Below are positions 22,213 to 30,870 of a stretch of 64,000 bases of DNA, in pieces (the stretch's first letter is position 1; the number at the start of each line of letters is the position of its first letter). The notes beneath the pieces were generated by a model. It was not told where the DNA came from. It was given only the letters and a program-made list of their open reading frames with translations, and ran no database searches. The DNA is taken from positions 309,671,236 through 309,735,235 of the forward strand of contig OY282560.1 of assembly GCA_958295665.1 (NCBI GenBank). Reading direction: 5' to 3'. Origin of the DNA: Tipula vernalis. Its lineage: Eukaryota; Arthropoda; Insecta; Diptera; Tipulidae. The position numbers were made by a program, and so were the translations under genes.

Positions 22213-25200
22213 TTAAATGCGTATATCCTTAGCATGATATGTTCCCAACAATTTACCTGTTGGATCTTGTAACGTAAAGGCGACATTTCCCACCCTTGCA
22301 GTGATGATTGCAGGTATATATTTTGGAGCCAGCTTTGCTGAGAATTGCCTTAGTGCAGAGCTTTGTGTATACGTACGAACAAATACTTTTTGGCCCACGT
22401 TTAATTGTCTTGGTCTGCTTCGAATATTGTAGTAACGTTCAGATTTTAAGTGTGCTTCGCTTAAGTGTTTGAGTACATTATTATGTATCAGGTCCAACCG
22501 TGCAGATCGTGTGTTTATGCCTACTTCGTGTTCATTTTCACATCCCAACAGTCGTCGAAGGTTGTAGTCCGAACCGTGTGTTATCATATGTTGCCCGTAG
22601 ACTAAGTAGTGTGGTGAATACTTAGTGGATAAATGTATGACGTTTCTTAGAGTTGACGCTATTTGATCAAGGTGGATGTCCCAATTTATATGATTTTCTC
22701 CCAAATAAGAACGGATGGTCTGCAAAATTGTTCGGTTACTTCGTTCAGAGGCGTTGCTCTGAGGTGAGTGAAATGGAGTTTTAATATGTTGAATACCATA
22801 TCGCTTGAGCAGATAGCCGAACAGATTAGACTGAAATTGTCTTCCATTATCGGAAAGTATGAATTCTGGGACAGAGAATAATAAAAATATTTCCTTCTCA
22901 AGATAATCACATAATGCTGAAGTAGAGGCGTCTCGAAATGCTTTGAGTCGTATAAATTTGGAATAATGGTCCAAAACTATAAGAACACAAGTGTTTCCAT
23001 TTCGAGATCGAGGATATGGACCTAGATAATCAATGTAAATCTTTTGAAATGGACGGGTTACCTGAGAGAAACTACCCATGGGTGGACGTGTGGTATAATT
23101 GGTCGCTTTAGACATTTTGCATTGAGCACAGTTATTAATAGATTGACGAACATCTTCGGCCATACCAAACCAGAAGTAATGCCGACGGATTCTCTCCAAT
23201 GTCTTAAAGATCCCCATGTGGCCAGATGAAGGAGGTACATGTGCAGCTTCTAATATAGCTGGAACCAAGCTTTTCGGAATTATCAATTTCCAATTGGGCA
23301 CATCCGTATCTGCATATCGCACGCCATAGGACGGAGAAATCAATAGTTTGCCCTCTTCAATTCTGAAATTGGAATCAGTATTAGTAATATCTTGATATTT
23401 TCGAATCATATTTACATATTCTTCCTCATTAAAAGCTGGAGAATTCATATCTACCCAAAAATTGTTACCATAACTGTGGTCCTCGTCATTATGTAAAGCT
23501 TCACAAAAGGCGCGTGACAACGCATCCGGTACCACATTAAGTGATCCTTTGCGATACTCAATGTTAAACTTGTAGGACTGCAGCTTAAGGCTCCATCTGG
23601 CCAAGCGACCAGACAGATCGGACATGCTCATTAGCCAACGAAGGCTCGCATGATCGGTTATTATGGTGAACTCGAAGCCCTCCACATAGTGACGAAAATG
23701 CTTAACGCAGAGAACAGCTGCATAGCATTCCAGCTCAGTTGCGCTGTACTTCCTCTGTGCTCCGTTGAGCTTCTTCGAGTAAAATGCTATCGGGTGCTCG
23801 GCATCGGCAATCTTCTGAAAAAGTACGCCGCCTACGCCTCTAGAAGAAGCATCTACTTGAATAAAGAAGGGTTTGTCATAATTCGGGTGTACTAGGACTG
23901 GTGCCGACGTTAGACGATCCTTTAAAATGTCAAAAGCCTTTTGTGCCTCGTTGTTCCAAGCTAATTTGCACTTTGTTTTTAAAAGATCTGTAAGTGGAGC
24001 TGAAATAGACGAATAACTTGAAATAAATCGGCGGTACCAACCGCACATTCCAAGGAAACGACGTAAATGTTTGACGGTTTTAGGAATTGGGAAATCTTGG
24101 ATCGCACTTATCTTATCTGGATCAACGCTTATACAGCCACCACCGATCACATATCCTAAATATTTTAATTTCTTCAGTACAAACCTACTTTTCTCCACGT
24201 TAATTGTGAGGTTGGCCTGGCGCAACCACAGAGCTACTAGCTTCAATAACACAAGATGTTCCTCAAAAGTGCTGGATGTGACAAGGAGGTCGTCTAAATA
24301 GACGAAAATCCTGTCATGATACTCGTGAGGAATCACCCTGTGCATCAATCTGCACATAGTCTGTGGCGCGTTGCAGAGCCCGAAGGGCATCACGGTGAAC
24401 TGATAGAGCGGCCTACCCGGTACCGTAAAAGCAGTTTTACATTTTGCATCATTGTCGAGTGGTATTTGCCAGAATGCATCCTTCAGATCCAGGCTGGAAA
24501 TGAAGTTTGTATTCTCCAAACGACTCAGTATTCCATCAATTAACGGTAACGGGTATGCATCTTTCACAGTCACTTCGTTTACTCTTCGGGCGTCTAGGCA
24601 CAACCTCGCTTTGCCATTCGATTTAGTTACTAAATTAACTGGGGAACACCAAGGACTTTCACTTTCTTCCAGCACTCCTAGACCAATCATTCGATCTAGT
24701 TCCTGATAAATTTGAGCCTGTTTCGCAGGTGATACCGCGTAATATCGTTGTTTAACAGGATTGGCTAGTCCGGTTTCTATCTTATGGCACAAGAGGTTTG
24801 TTCGGCCCAGACCCATATAGACGGATGAAGGAAATATATCTATGATCTGTTGAAGATCATTTCGCTGTTGTGGTGACAGATCTGGCATAAGTGAATCAAC
24901 AGGAGGAAGCGATAAATGGTTATCTAACAACTCATCGGGTCGCGGAGCAGAAACTAATTCGTTAATTTGAATTTTCATGTTGAAAAGATTAAAGAAATCG
25001 ATACCAAGATACAGCGATTGAGAAAGATTAGGTGCTAAGAACAATCGAAGTGATTTTTCCTTATTATTGAAACGGATTTTGACAAAAATATATCCTAGTA
25101 TGCGTTCTTGTGCACCGTTGGCAGTAGAAATTGTAGAAGGACAGTGATGGAAACGTAATCCTGCAAGAGATAATAGTTTCTCACAATCCTTACCTAGGAG

Positions 25201-25518
25201 ACTGATATTTGCTCCCGAATCTAGGAGACCGCGAATGGGTTGATTGAAAATTTCAATGGTGACATAAGGTCTACCATCTGGTTCTGTAGATATTAATGAA
25301 GAACAAATTTGCCGCCGAATTCTACGTTTTCCTTTAAAATACAACCACGACCGATGAAAATTATGTTTGTTCAGTGGACTAACCTTAGAGGAAGTAGAGG
25401 TTATGGTTTGCTCATGCGGTTTCGAAGTTCGTAATCTGTATTGGACGCTGCATCCTCGAACATAATTGGTTTGTGCGGGATGGGGGATTTCGGAAGGTTG
25501 GACTCCCGTGGTATCCAA
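22213..25518 (-). CDS. pol: Gypsy pol: protease-RT-RNase H-integrase
   Basis: 1101 codons, uninterrupted. Domains in order, residues approximate: aspartic protease with LLDSGA (97); reverse transcriptase with PFGLCNAPQT and the VYLDDLL catalytic motif (405); RNase H with QVDASSRGVGGVLF (552); integrase zinc finger H...H...CAQC (758-800); integrase core with D in IYIDYLG (829), D in LSDNG (887) and E in NASERSN (921), with 34 residues between the last two. A C-terminal tail with APKYIPAIITARVGNVAF resembles the GPY/F module. The first codon of the open frame is TTG and no early ATG is seen. The frame is -1 relative to gag and overlaps it by 118 bp, so pol is probably made as a Gag-Pol fusion by frameshifting. 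All catalytic residues are present. Confidence 0.95.
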   Translation of the reverse strand: MDTTGVQPSEIPHPAQTNYVRGCSVQYRLRTSKPHEQTITSTSSKVSPLNKHNFHRSWLYFKGKRRIRRQICSSLISTEPDGRPYVTIEIFNQPIRGLLDSGANISLLGKDCEKLLSLAGLRFHHCPSTISTANGAQERILGYIFVKIRFNNKEKSLRLFLAPNLSQSLYLGIDFFNLFNMKIQINELVSAPRPDELLDNHLSLPPVDSLMPDLSPQQRNDLQQIIDIFPSSVYMGLGRTNLLCHKIETGLANPVKQRYYAVSPAKQAQIYQELDRMIGLGVLEESESPWCSPVNLVTKSNGKARLCLDARRVNEVTVKDAYPLPLIDGILSRLENTNFISSLDLKDAFWQIPLDNDAKCKTAFTVPGRPLYQFTVMPFGLCNAPQTMCRLMHRVIPHEYHDRIFVYLDDLLVTSSTFEEHLVLLKLVALWLRQANLTINVEKSRFVLKKLKYLGYVIGGGCISVDPDKISAIQDFPIPKTVKHLRRFLGMCGWYRRFISSYSSISAPLTDLLKTKCKLAWNNEAQKAFDILKDRLTSAPVLVHPNYDKPFFIQVDASSRGVGGVLFQKIADAEHPIAFYSKKLNGAQRKYSATELECYAAVLCVKHFRHYVEGFEFTIITDHASLRWLMSMSDLSGRLARWSLKLQSYKFNIEYRKGSLNVVPDALSRAFCEALHNDEDHSYGNNFWVDMNSPAFNEEEYVNMIRKYQDITNTDSNFRIEEGKLLISPSYGVRYADTDVPNWKLIIPKSLVPAILEAAHVPPSSGHMGIFKTLERIRRHYFWFGMAEDVRQSINNCAQCKMSKATNYTTRPPMGSFSQVTRPFQKIYIDYLGPYPRSRNGNTCVLIVLDHYSKFIRLKAFRDASTSALCDYLEKEIFLLFSVPEFILSDNGRQFQSNLFGYLLKRYGIQHIKTPFHSPQSNASERSNRTILQTIRSYLGENHINWDIHLDQIASTLRNVIHLSTKYSPHYLVYGQHMITHGSDYNLRRLLGCENEHEVGINTRSARLDLIHNNVLKHLSEAHLKSERYYNIRSRPRQLNVGQKVFVRTYTQSSALRQFSAKLAPKYIPAIITARVGNVAFTLQDPTGKLLGTYHAKDIRI
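25401..25518 (-). promoter_or_regulatory. gag-pol overlap, probable -1 frameshift zone
   Basis: The end of gag and the start of the pol frame overlap here, pol lying in the -1 frame. I could not find a classical X-XXY-YYZ heptamer in the gag phase. The best slippery-looking run is AAATCCCCCAT (near 25485-25495). Confidence 0.6.
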
Positions 25519-27299
25519 TTCCTCCTTGACAAGTTTCCCGGCATTGGAGAATTACAATTTGAACACTCAGCGAAGGAAGTATTTTCTTTTCCACACGCTA
25601 AGCAAAATTTCCTAAGGGAAGTTATGCATCGTCGAAAATAATGACCGGGTAATTTACAATTCCAACAGATACGAGTATTTGATGGAAATTTTTGGGAATT
25701 TTGATTATAAAAATGTGATCCATTACGATTAGGGAAATTATTCATCGCACATAGCTCAGAATCATTATGGTAAACTGAGTTTGCTTGATTAGGGTTAGAT
25801 GCCTGCAACAACATTTCGTTATTTGGTGGTTGTGTAGACACATCTGTTATATTCATGAGTCGATTAGGACTATGTTTGCTAGTATTAACAAAGGGAATGG
25901 CCGATGAATTGTGTGTATCGAAAGTCGGAGTTTGGAATTTAGTCATTGGATAACCGGGCCTTTGGAATTCGAAACTTTCCAATTCATGGACATAACGATC
26001 CTTAGCCGACCAGTTAGCTTCCGGATTAATTCCGAGCTCTTGCCATAATTGTTCTACTCTACGGCATTCGATTGCAAGTTGGTTTATAGAACGAAATTCT
26101 CTATCAACAAATTTCTCTCTTAATCTGGGACGCATATTGTTAATTAATATGGACAAGATTTCAACTTCGGGAATCGGAGTTTTTGATTGTAAAGCTATCT
26201 TTTGAATATCATCTAGGAATTCAATGAAGGATTCTTTTGGGAATTGTTGTTTCCTTTGCTCTAACCTACGCTTGATATACCTTTCATTGAAGGGTGTCTG
26301 AAAACGATCGACTAGGTAATATTTTAAGTGTTCCCATCCAATATGCATGTTAGCATTTCGTTCACGAAATGTCCAATACCAATCTAATGCATTATCAGAA
26401 AGGAAACACGACGCTATCTCGACTAACCGGTCTAGTGGAATATTCGATGCCCTCGCCATATGTTCCACCCGAAACAAAAAGTTTTCGATTGTTACATCTG
26501 ACGTTGTACCTTTAAATTTCAAGTTCCACGATGTTATGGTACGAGTTAGGGTACTGTCATCAATAATTCTTCCAGGATTACGATTTTGATTTGGTGCGAT
26601 ATCTACATTTAACTTTTGATTAAAATTATTCAACAAATTGCCGAAATTAAGAATCATCTGCTGCATAGCTTGAGCTGGGTCGATTTTATTATTGCTGCCA
26701 TTATTATTATGCTCAACAGGATTTACGTGGGGCTGAATATTTACGGGGTTTCGTGCAATTACCGGGTCAAACTTAGGAATGGAAAACGTAAGGTTTGCGT
26801 GATCAACGCGGGGTTCATTATCTTGAACACTACCTGAAGCTTGGGGTTCATTCAAACCACGTGGTTGAGATGCTTTATTCGGATTACTAACAGGAAAAGG
26901 ACCGCCGCTAAACAACGCGTCTCTTAAACTTCCATTTAAGCATTTAATACGTTCTAGCAGTTCACTAACTTCGAGTACATCGATGTTAGCATTCTGTAAT
27001 CTTCTCAAACGATTCTGAATGTGTATAATGCGAGTCTGATGTCTCTCGAGATCTTCATGTGACACTAGATCTGAGTCTAACACAGATTGAATACGATTTA
27101 ATTTTAATTGACAAAGTTTAATTTCATGCGAGCTGTTGCGAATAGCATTTTTGTGAGGTTTATCTGGAGTGAGAATGGGGAACCTGTTTTCATCTTCTAA
27201 TCTTGAAGTCAATACATTTAAACTCTGAGGTGCGAATTGGATATCTCGAATTTCCAATTCTACCTGGAATTCATCATTTTCCAAAAAATGAATATTCAT
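25401..27299 (-). CDS. gag: Gypsy gag
   Basis: 632 codons from ATG at 27299. The N-terminal third is charged and probably helical (around residues 45-130). A central capsid-like region follows (LKFKGTTSDVTIENFLFRVE, then SDNALDWYWTFR and LVDRFQTPF, as in Gypsy retrotransposon gag domains). Near the C-terminus is a nucleocapsid zinc knuckle CWNCKLPGHYFRRC (C-x2-C-x4-H-x4-C), followed by a second cysteine cluster CLACGKENTSFAECSNC that is not a standard CCHC. The protein would assemble the virus-like particle in the cytoplasm and bind element RNA. The frame ends at 25401, inside the start of pol. It is the only gag in this window that is not broken. Confidence 0.93.
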   Translation of the reverse strand: MNIHFLENDEFQVELEIRDIQFAPQSLNVLTSRLEDENRFPILTPDKPHKNAIRNSSHEIKLCQLKLNRIQSVLDSDLVSHEDLERHQTRIIHIQNRLRRLQNANIDVLEVSELLERIKCLNGSLRDALFSGGPFPVSNPNKASQPRGLNEPQASGSVQDNEPRVDHANLTFSIPKFDPVIARNPVNIQPHVNPVEHNNNGSNNKIDPAQAMQQMILNFGNLLNNFNQKLNVDIAPNQNRNPGRIIDDSTLTRTITSWNLKFKGTTSDVTIENFLFRVEHMARASNIPLDRLVEIASCFLSDNALDWYWTFRERNANMHIGWEHLKYYLVDRFQTPFNERYIKRRLEQRKQQFPKESFIEFLDDIQKIALQSKTPIPEVEILSILINNMRPRLREKFVDREFRSINQLAIECRRVEQLWQELGINPEANWSAKDRYVHELESFEFQRPGYPMTKFQTPTFDTHNSSAIPFVNTSKHSPNRLMNITDVSTQPPNNEMLLQASNPNQANSVYHNDSELCAMNNFPNRNGSHFYNQNSQKFPSNTRICWNCKLPGHYFRRCITSLRKFCLACGKENTSFAECSNCNSPMPGNLSRRNWIPRESNLPKSPIPHKPIMFEDAASNTDYELRNRMSKP

Positions 27300-28052
27300 G
27301 ATTTCACGAAAATTGAGTTTAGTATAAAGAAGGACTAATTTTTAACTTTAACGAATACTCAAGATTTACCTATTAAATTTTATAAATATTAAATTAACGA
27401 ATTTCCGATAAATAAATAGAAATTAATACACAAACGTCCAGGAGATGCACCAGTGAGAACGTCATAGATGAAGCATGTAATATAATATGGTGAAAATTAA
27501 GGATTTTTCCTTTTTTTTTTTTTTTTTATACTAACTATTGCGAACAAATGATTTGAACTCTAATGTAACTATTGAATACCCAACAAGTAATATCTACAAT
27601 GGTCCGGATGTACTTGTAGGCTCATAGATTACTAAAAAAATTACAAGAATCTCCTCACACAGTGTAGTCATATGTAAACCAGAAAACACAATGTGACGTA
27701 GAGGATTCTATCAATACTAAAACAGAAGCTGATGTAATTTTTCAGCACGTCATTATCAATGCCTCAAATTCAAACTATTCATAAATAGAACAGCGATATC
27801 GAGATCTTAAGAAGCGCTTAAATATTACTCAACTGATGAGAGAAAAGAAAAAAAAATGAGTTTAAATTACATAATAACACAGAAATAGTGAAAGTTAAAT
27901 AAATAATAGATTAACATACACGTATGCACTACGCATCATGCCAATAGAGTCAAGGTAATAAATACCCATACTACTGAACACGCATAAAAAAAATCTAACA
28001 CAAAAATATAATAAGAAACTGACCTGAGTTGAAATGATTGCTTGCCATTTTT
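27300..28052 (-). other. Gypsy 5' untranslated leader
   Basis: About 750 bp between the primer site and gag, AT-rich, with a long T run on the plus strand around 27509-27527 (A run in element sense). Such leaders usually hold packaging signals; none can be assigned by eye. Confidence 0.7.
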
Positions 28053-28066
28053 ACGTTTGGGCGCCA
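28053..28066 (-). promoter_or_regulatory. Primer-binding site, tRNA-Lys-like
   Basis: One base inside the 5' LTR the minus strand reads TGGCGCCCAAACGT. The first ten bases agree with the known Lys-tRNA primer-site consensus used by several fly Gypsy elements. An extra A then departs from it. Confidence 0.7.
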
Positions 28067-28067
28067 C

Positions 28068-29740
28068 TGTAACGCAAGGGGGGTGACCAGGGTAAATAAC
28101 GGTGTCATGATGGACATGTTCCTTTGGGCTTCCACTGGTAAATTGAGAGCGCGGGGGGCTCGTGAAAATAACCTCATTCCTTGTCTAGTCCGTTCTCCCT
28201 CGGTTAACAGAATCCTCTGGAGTCACCACCTGCAGCAATTTGCCGGCTATGGCTCAACCTGGGGTGGGATTTTGGTGGTGTCCTTCCAGAAGCTAGAAAG
28301 CTGCACTTAATACACTACGAATTAATCATGCTTCCATCATGTCGCGCCTCACCTAGTACATCTCCTGAAACTTAAAGAACTTAAACACACATATCTTCTA
28401 TTGTTTTACAAATGTTAATTACAAATAATTTTTTTATTAGCAATTTTAATTAACCATTTAATATTAAATATTTATTAAATGAAATGAGTTTACGTTATAC
28501 AAACAATAGATAAAAGATTCGGTTAATTTTGATAATCGCTTGAGATTCCGATTCGGTAACATGATCTTCCGATTGAAGAAACAAAAATTTTAAATAATAA
28601 TTAATTTAAAGATAAGCGAACGATGTATTTTGTTGTAGTTGGCTGGTGGCACGAGGAGCTCGCCGTATCCCCCAAACCGCATCTGTAATGAAAGAAAACA
28701 AGAAGAGAAACTGCGACCGCCGGAAGAAAATTACTGAATCGTTCACACTTTAATTATCGTATACCAAATAAATAAATCAAAAATTTAGTAATAAATAAGA
28801 ATAAGAAAATTTGAAATTTAATGATATTTAATTTCTTAACTAATTAATTTATAAAAAGGATACCCCTGTTTTCAAATTATGTTGTTTCGGGACGATTTTC
28901 GCCAACATTCACCAATCTGCCGTCCGAACATCCAATGAGGTTGATGCGCCAATTGTTATTACGTTGATGATTTGTCACTTACACGCGGTTCACGATTCGA
29001 TAAAAGTGGATCGATATCCAATTGTCGCTTGATTTGTGTAATTAATAAACTGCCATACCGCCTGATGATAATCGAACTATAGACGCTCAATTTAGGTGTT
29101 CGTTTGGTTTTGCACTTCACGGACAGTTCGTTTTCGACGATAGATTCACTCAGTATAAATTGCACTTGGGAGTTTCTTGCTATCGAATGTCTTGTTTTTT
29201 CAGACTGAACAACCAATTTTCTAATAAATAACACTTATCACAGATCACCGTTCTAATGACAGTTTTCGGTTGCCACAACACAATATTACCAATTTACCAC
29301 CATTAATTTCATAATCACAGAATCATTAAATAATTTTTTTTTTCTGTATACATACATATATACATATACGTGTGTAGCTGTACAATCTCGAGGTTATGAT
29401 GTGTACGACTCGGTGATAGACAATATCATCGCACAAAAATAATAAAAATAAAAATTGGTTGTGTTTATTACCTATGTGATGATGATAAATTTTTTTTTAT
29501 TTTTATTGATGACTTTCTGTCTTTAGGTCCGCTCTCCACCAAAGCTCGAATTCAAAAAGAAAGTTTTCAATCGTCGGGCTCGTGTCATTCAATCATCTCC
29601 TCGCCGTGATCGCTGCCATCTATTTTCCGGTAGATTAAACTTAAATCAACATTTGAGCCAATAACGCCGGTCTCATACGGTCAAATATCCAATCGGACAA
29701 ACAACAAAATAATTGCAACGGGGCGTCAGCCAACGTTACA
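28068..29740 (-). repeat. 5' LTR of the Gypsy element (right copy)
   Basis: 1673 bp, partner of 20463-22135 with one noticed substitution. It would carry the promoter and polyadenylation signals of the element; neither was pinpointed. Confidence 0.95.
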
Positions 29741-29744
29741 CATT
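29741..29744. repeat. Gypsy target-site duplication (right)
   Basis: CATT, matching 20459-20462. Confidence 0.9.
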
Positions 29745-30480
29745 TTCATTTGCAAGCTCATAAAAATTTTCGATGTATATGGTGAAGATACCTTAAAACT
29801 GAAGATTTTGAGGTTAAAGATGAACCACGCTCGGGAAGGCCAATCGAAGTTTATGACGTCAAAATAAAGGCATTGGTCAAATCCAATCGGCATTTAGCGA
29901 CACGAGAGATTGAAAACCATTTAAAACAACTTGGGAGACATTAAGAAGCTCGATATTTGGTTATTTCATGAGCTCAAAGAAATTCATCTCATTAAGCGGG
30001 TTGACATCTGTGATCGTCTCTTGAAACGTAGAGGAAACGATCCTTTTTCGAAACGTATGACAACGTCAAAAGAAAAAGATCGTAGAGCAAGCGTCATGAA
30101 CCTGCTCAAAGCACTTCAAAAGCAGATATTCACCAAAGGAAGGTTCAGCATTTAGTCTGATTGGATTTCATAGGTATTATGTATTTTGGATTATTTCCAA
30201 GGAACCAAACCATTAATTCCGGTGCTAGACCACATACAAGTTTGGTTACTCGTCAAAAATTGTTGCTGTTTGGAAGGGATGTGTTATCACATCCACCATA
30301 TTCGCCAGACCTGCCACCAGCAGACTACCGTTTGTTCCGTTTGTTCTTTGTAAAACGCCTTAAATGGTAGAACCTTCACTGTTGATGAGAAAATGAGATT
30401 CTACAAATATTTCTAGATCAAACTCTCGAATGTGGCTGATCTGTTTCTTAACAAATTACAATAAAATTCGACTTGTGCAA
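29741..30480 (+). pseudogene. mariner transposase remnant, interrupted by Gypsy
   Basis: Plus-strand pieces in order: FDVYGEDTLKLK with the linker EPRSGRPIEVYD, then IKALVKSNRHLATREIENHL (helix-turn-helix), all before 29940. Next comes LDIWLFHELKEIHLIKRVDI with CDRLLKRRGNDPF (29955-30055). The catalytic-core part is VLCIL/YFGLFPRNQTINS followed by ARPHTSLVTRQKLLLFGRDV and YSPDLPPADYRLFR (30170-30350). In mariner the second catalytic Asp sits in QDNARPH; here the sequence is INSGARPH, so it is lost. The third Asp (PPADYRLF) is kept. The N-terminal part is deleted, several frame changes occur, and the first catalytic Asp region is damaged (RMTTSKEKD). Wording of the motifs fits the cecropia subfamily. 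Non-functional. Confidence 0.85.
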
Positions 30481-30771
30481 TGGAAATGATTTGTAAAATG
30501 CTTTTTTGATTTAGTTCTTAGAAAATGTCAAAGTTTGCGAGCATTTGGGTAAACATTTACGTAAAATGGCGTGAATATTGTTTTGGCTTATAAATGTGAA
30601 ATGCCTTCCCTAAAATATAAGGGCTTTGCACCGCATGTTAACTTAATTGACTAAAACATTTTAGGCATGAATTTGATTCTTGCCCATTAATCAATTAATT
30701 TTGAATATTTTTATTTGTTTGAAATCTCTTTACAAATAGAAAATGTCAAGGCAGCATTACCGCTGCTACCG
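30481..30771. other. Short spacer between mariner remnant and LINE
   Basis: No coding signal. It ends with the LINE target sequence. Confidence 0.4.
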
Positions 30772-30785
30772 CCAATTTAGGGGTT
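30772..30785. repeat. LINE target-site duplication (left)
   Basis: CCAATTTAGGGGTT, repeated at 36237-36250. The last TT merge with the poly(T) run, so the duplication is 12-14 bp. Confidence 0.88.
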
Positions 30786-30808
30786 TTTTTTTTTTTTTTT
30801 TTTTTTTT
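30784..30808 (-). other. LINE poly(A) tail (poly(T) on plus strand)
   Basis: 25 consecutive T. On the minus strand this is the A-tail directly after the LINE 3' untranslated region, as expected for target-primed reverse transcription. Confidence 0.9.
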
Positions 30809-30870
30809 CGTCCCTGCCCAAAAGCGGCTAGCACTACGACCTAAAAGATCTTTTGTGCTGTTGGGTACTG

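Larger units (their letters stand above)
20463..29740 (-). mobile_element. Complete Ty3/Gypsy LTR retrotransposon (9278 bp), gag + pol, no env
   Basis: The two outer 1673-bp segments are the same length and, in my reading, nearly identical. They start TGTAACGC and end CGTTACA (plus-strand sense), and the element is flanked by CATT on both sides. It reads on the minus strand: 5' LTR 28068-29740, primer site 28053-28066, leader, gag, pol, then the 3' LTR 20463-22135. Both reading frames are open over their full length. There is no room for env: pol stops 77 bp before the 3' LTR. Long LTRs with a Lys-like primer site recall the Osvaldo/Ulysses lineage of flies; that assignment is inference. Open frames and near-identical LTRs point to recent insertion. 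Confidence 0.95.
20342..30480 (+). mobile_element. mariner remnant (cecropia-like), split by the Gypsy insertion
   Basis: The left end TTGGGTTGGCCAAAAAGTAA (20342) is a mariner terminal repeat preceded by TA. The element's leader runs to 20462, where the Gypsy element begins, and resumes at 29741 with transposase sequence. Joining the flanks across one CATT leaves a mariner that was already internally deleted. No right terminal repeat was found after 30480. This is the only recognisable coding element here oriented on the plus strand, and it is older than the Gypsy element inside it. Confidence 0.8.

Noticed and set aside
22213..29740. env gene, i.e. an infectious errantivirus
   Set aside because: Only 77 bp lie between the pol stop and the 3' LTR, so there is no third frame.
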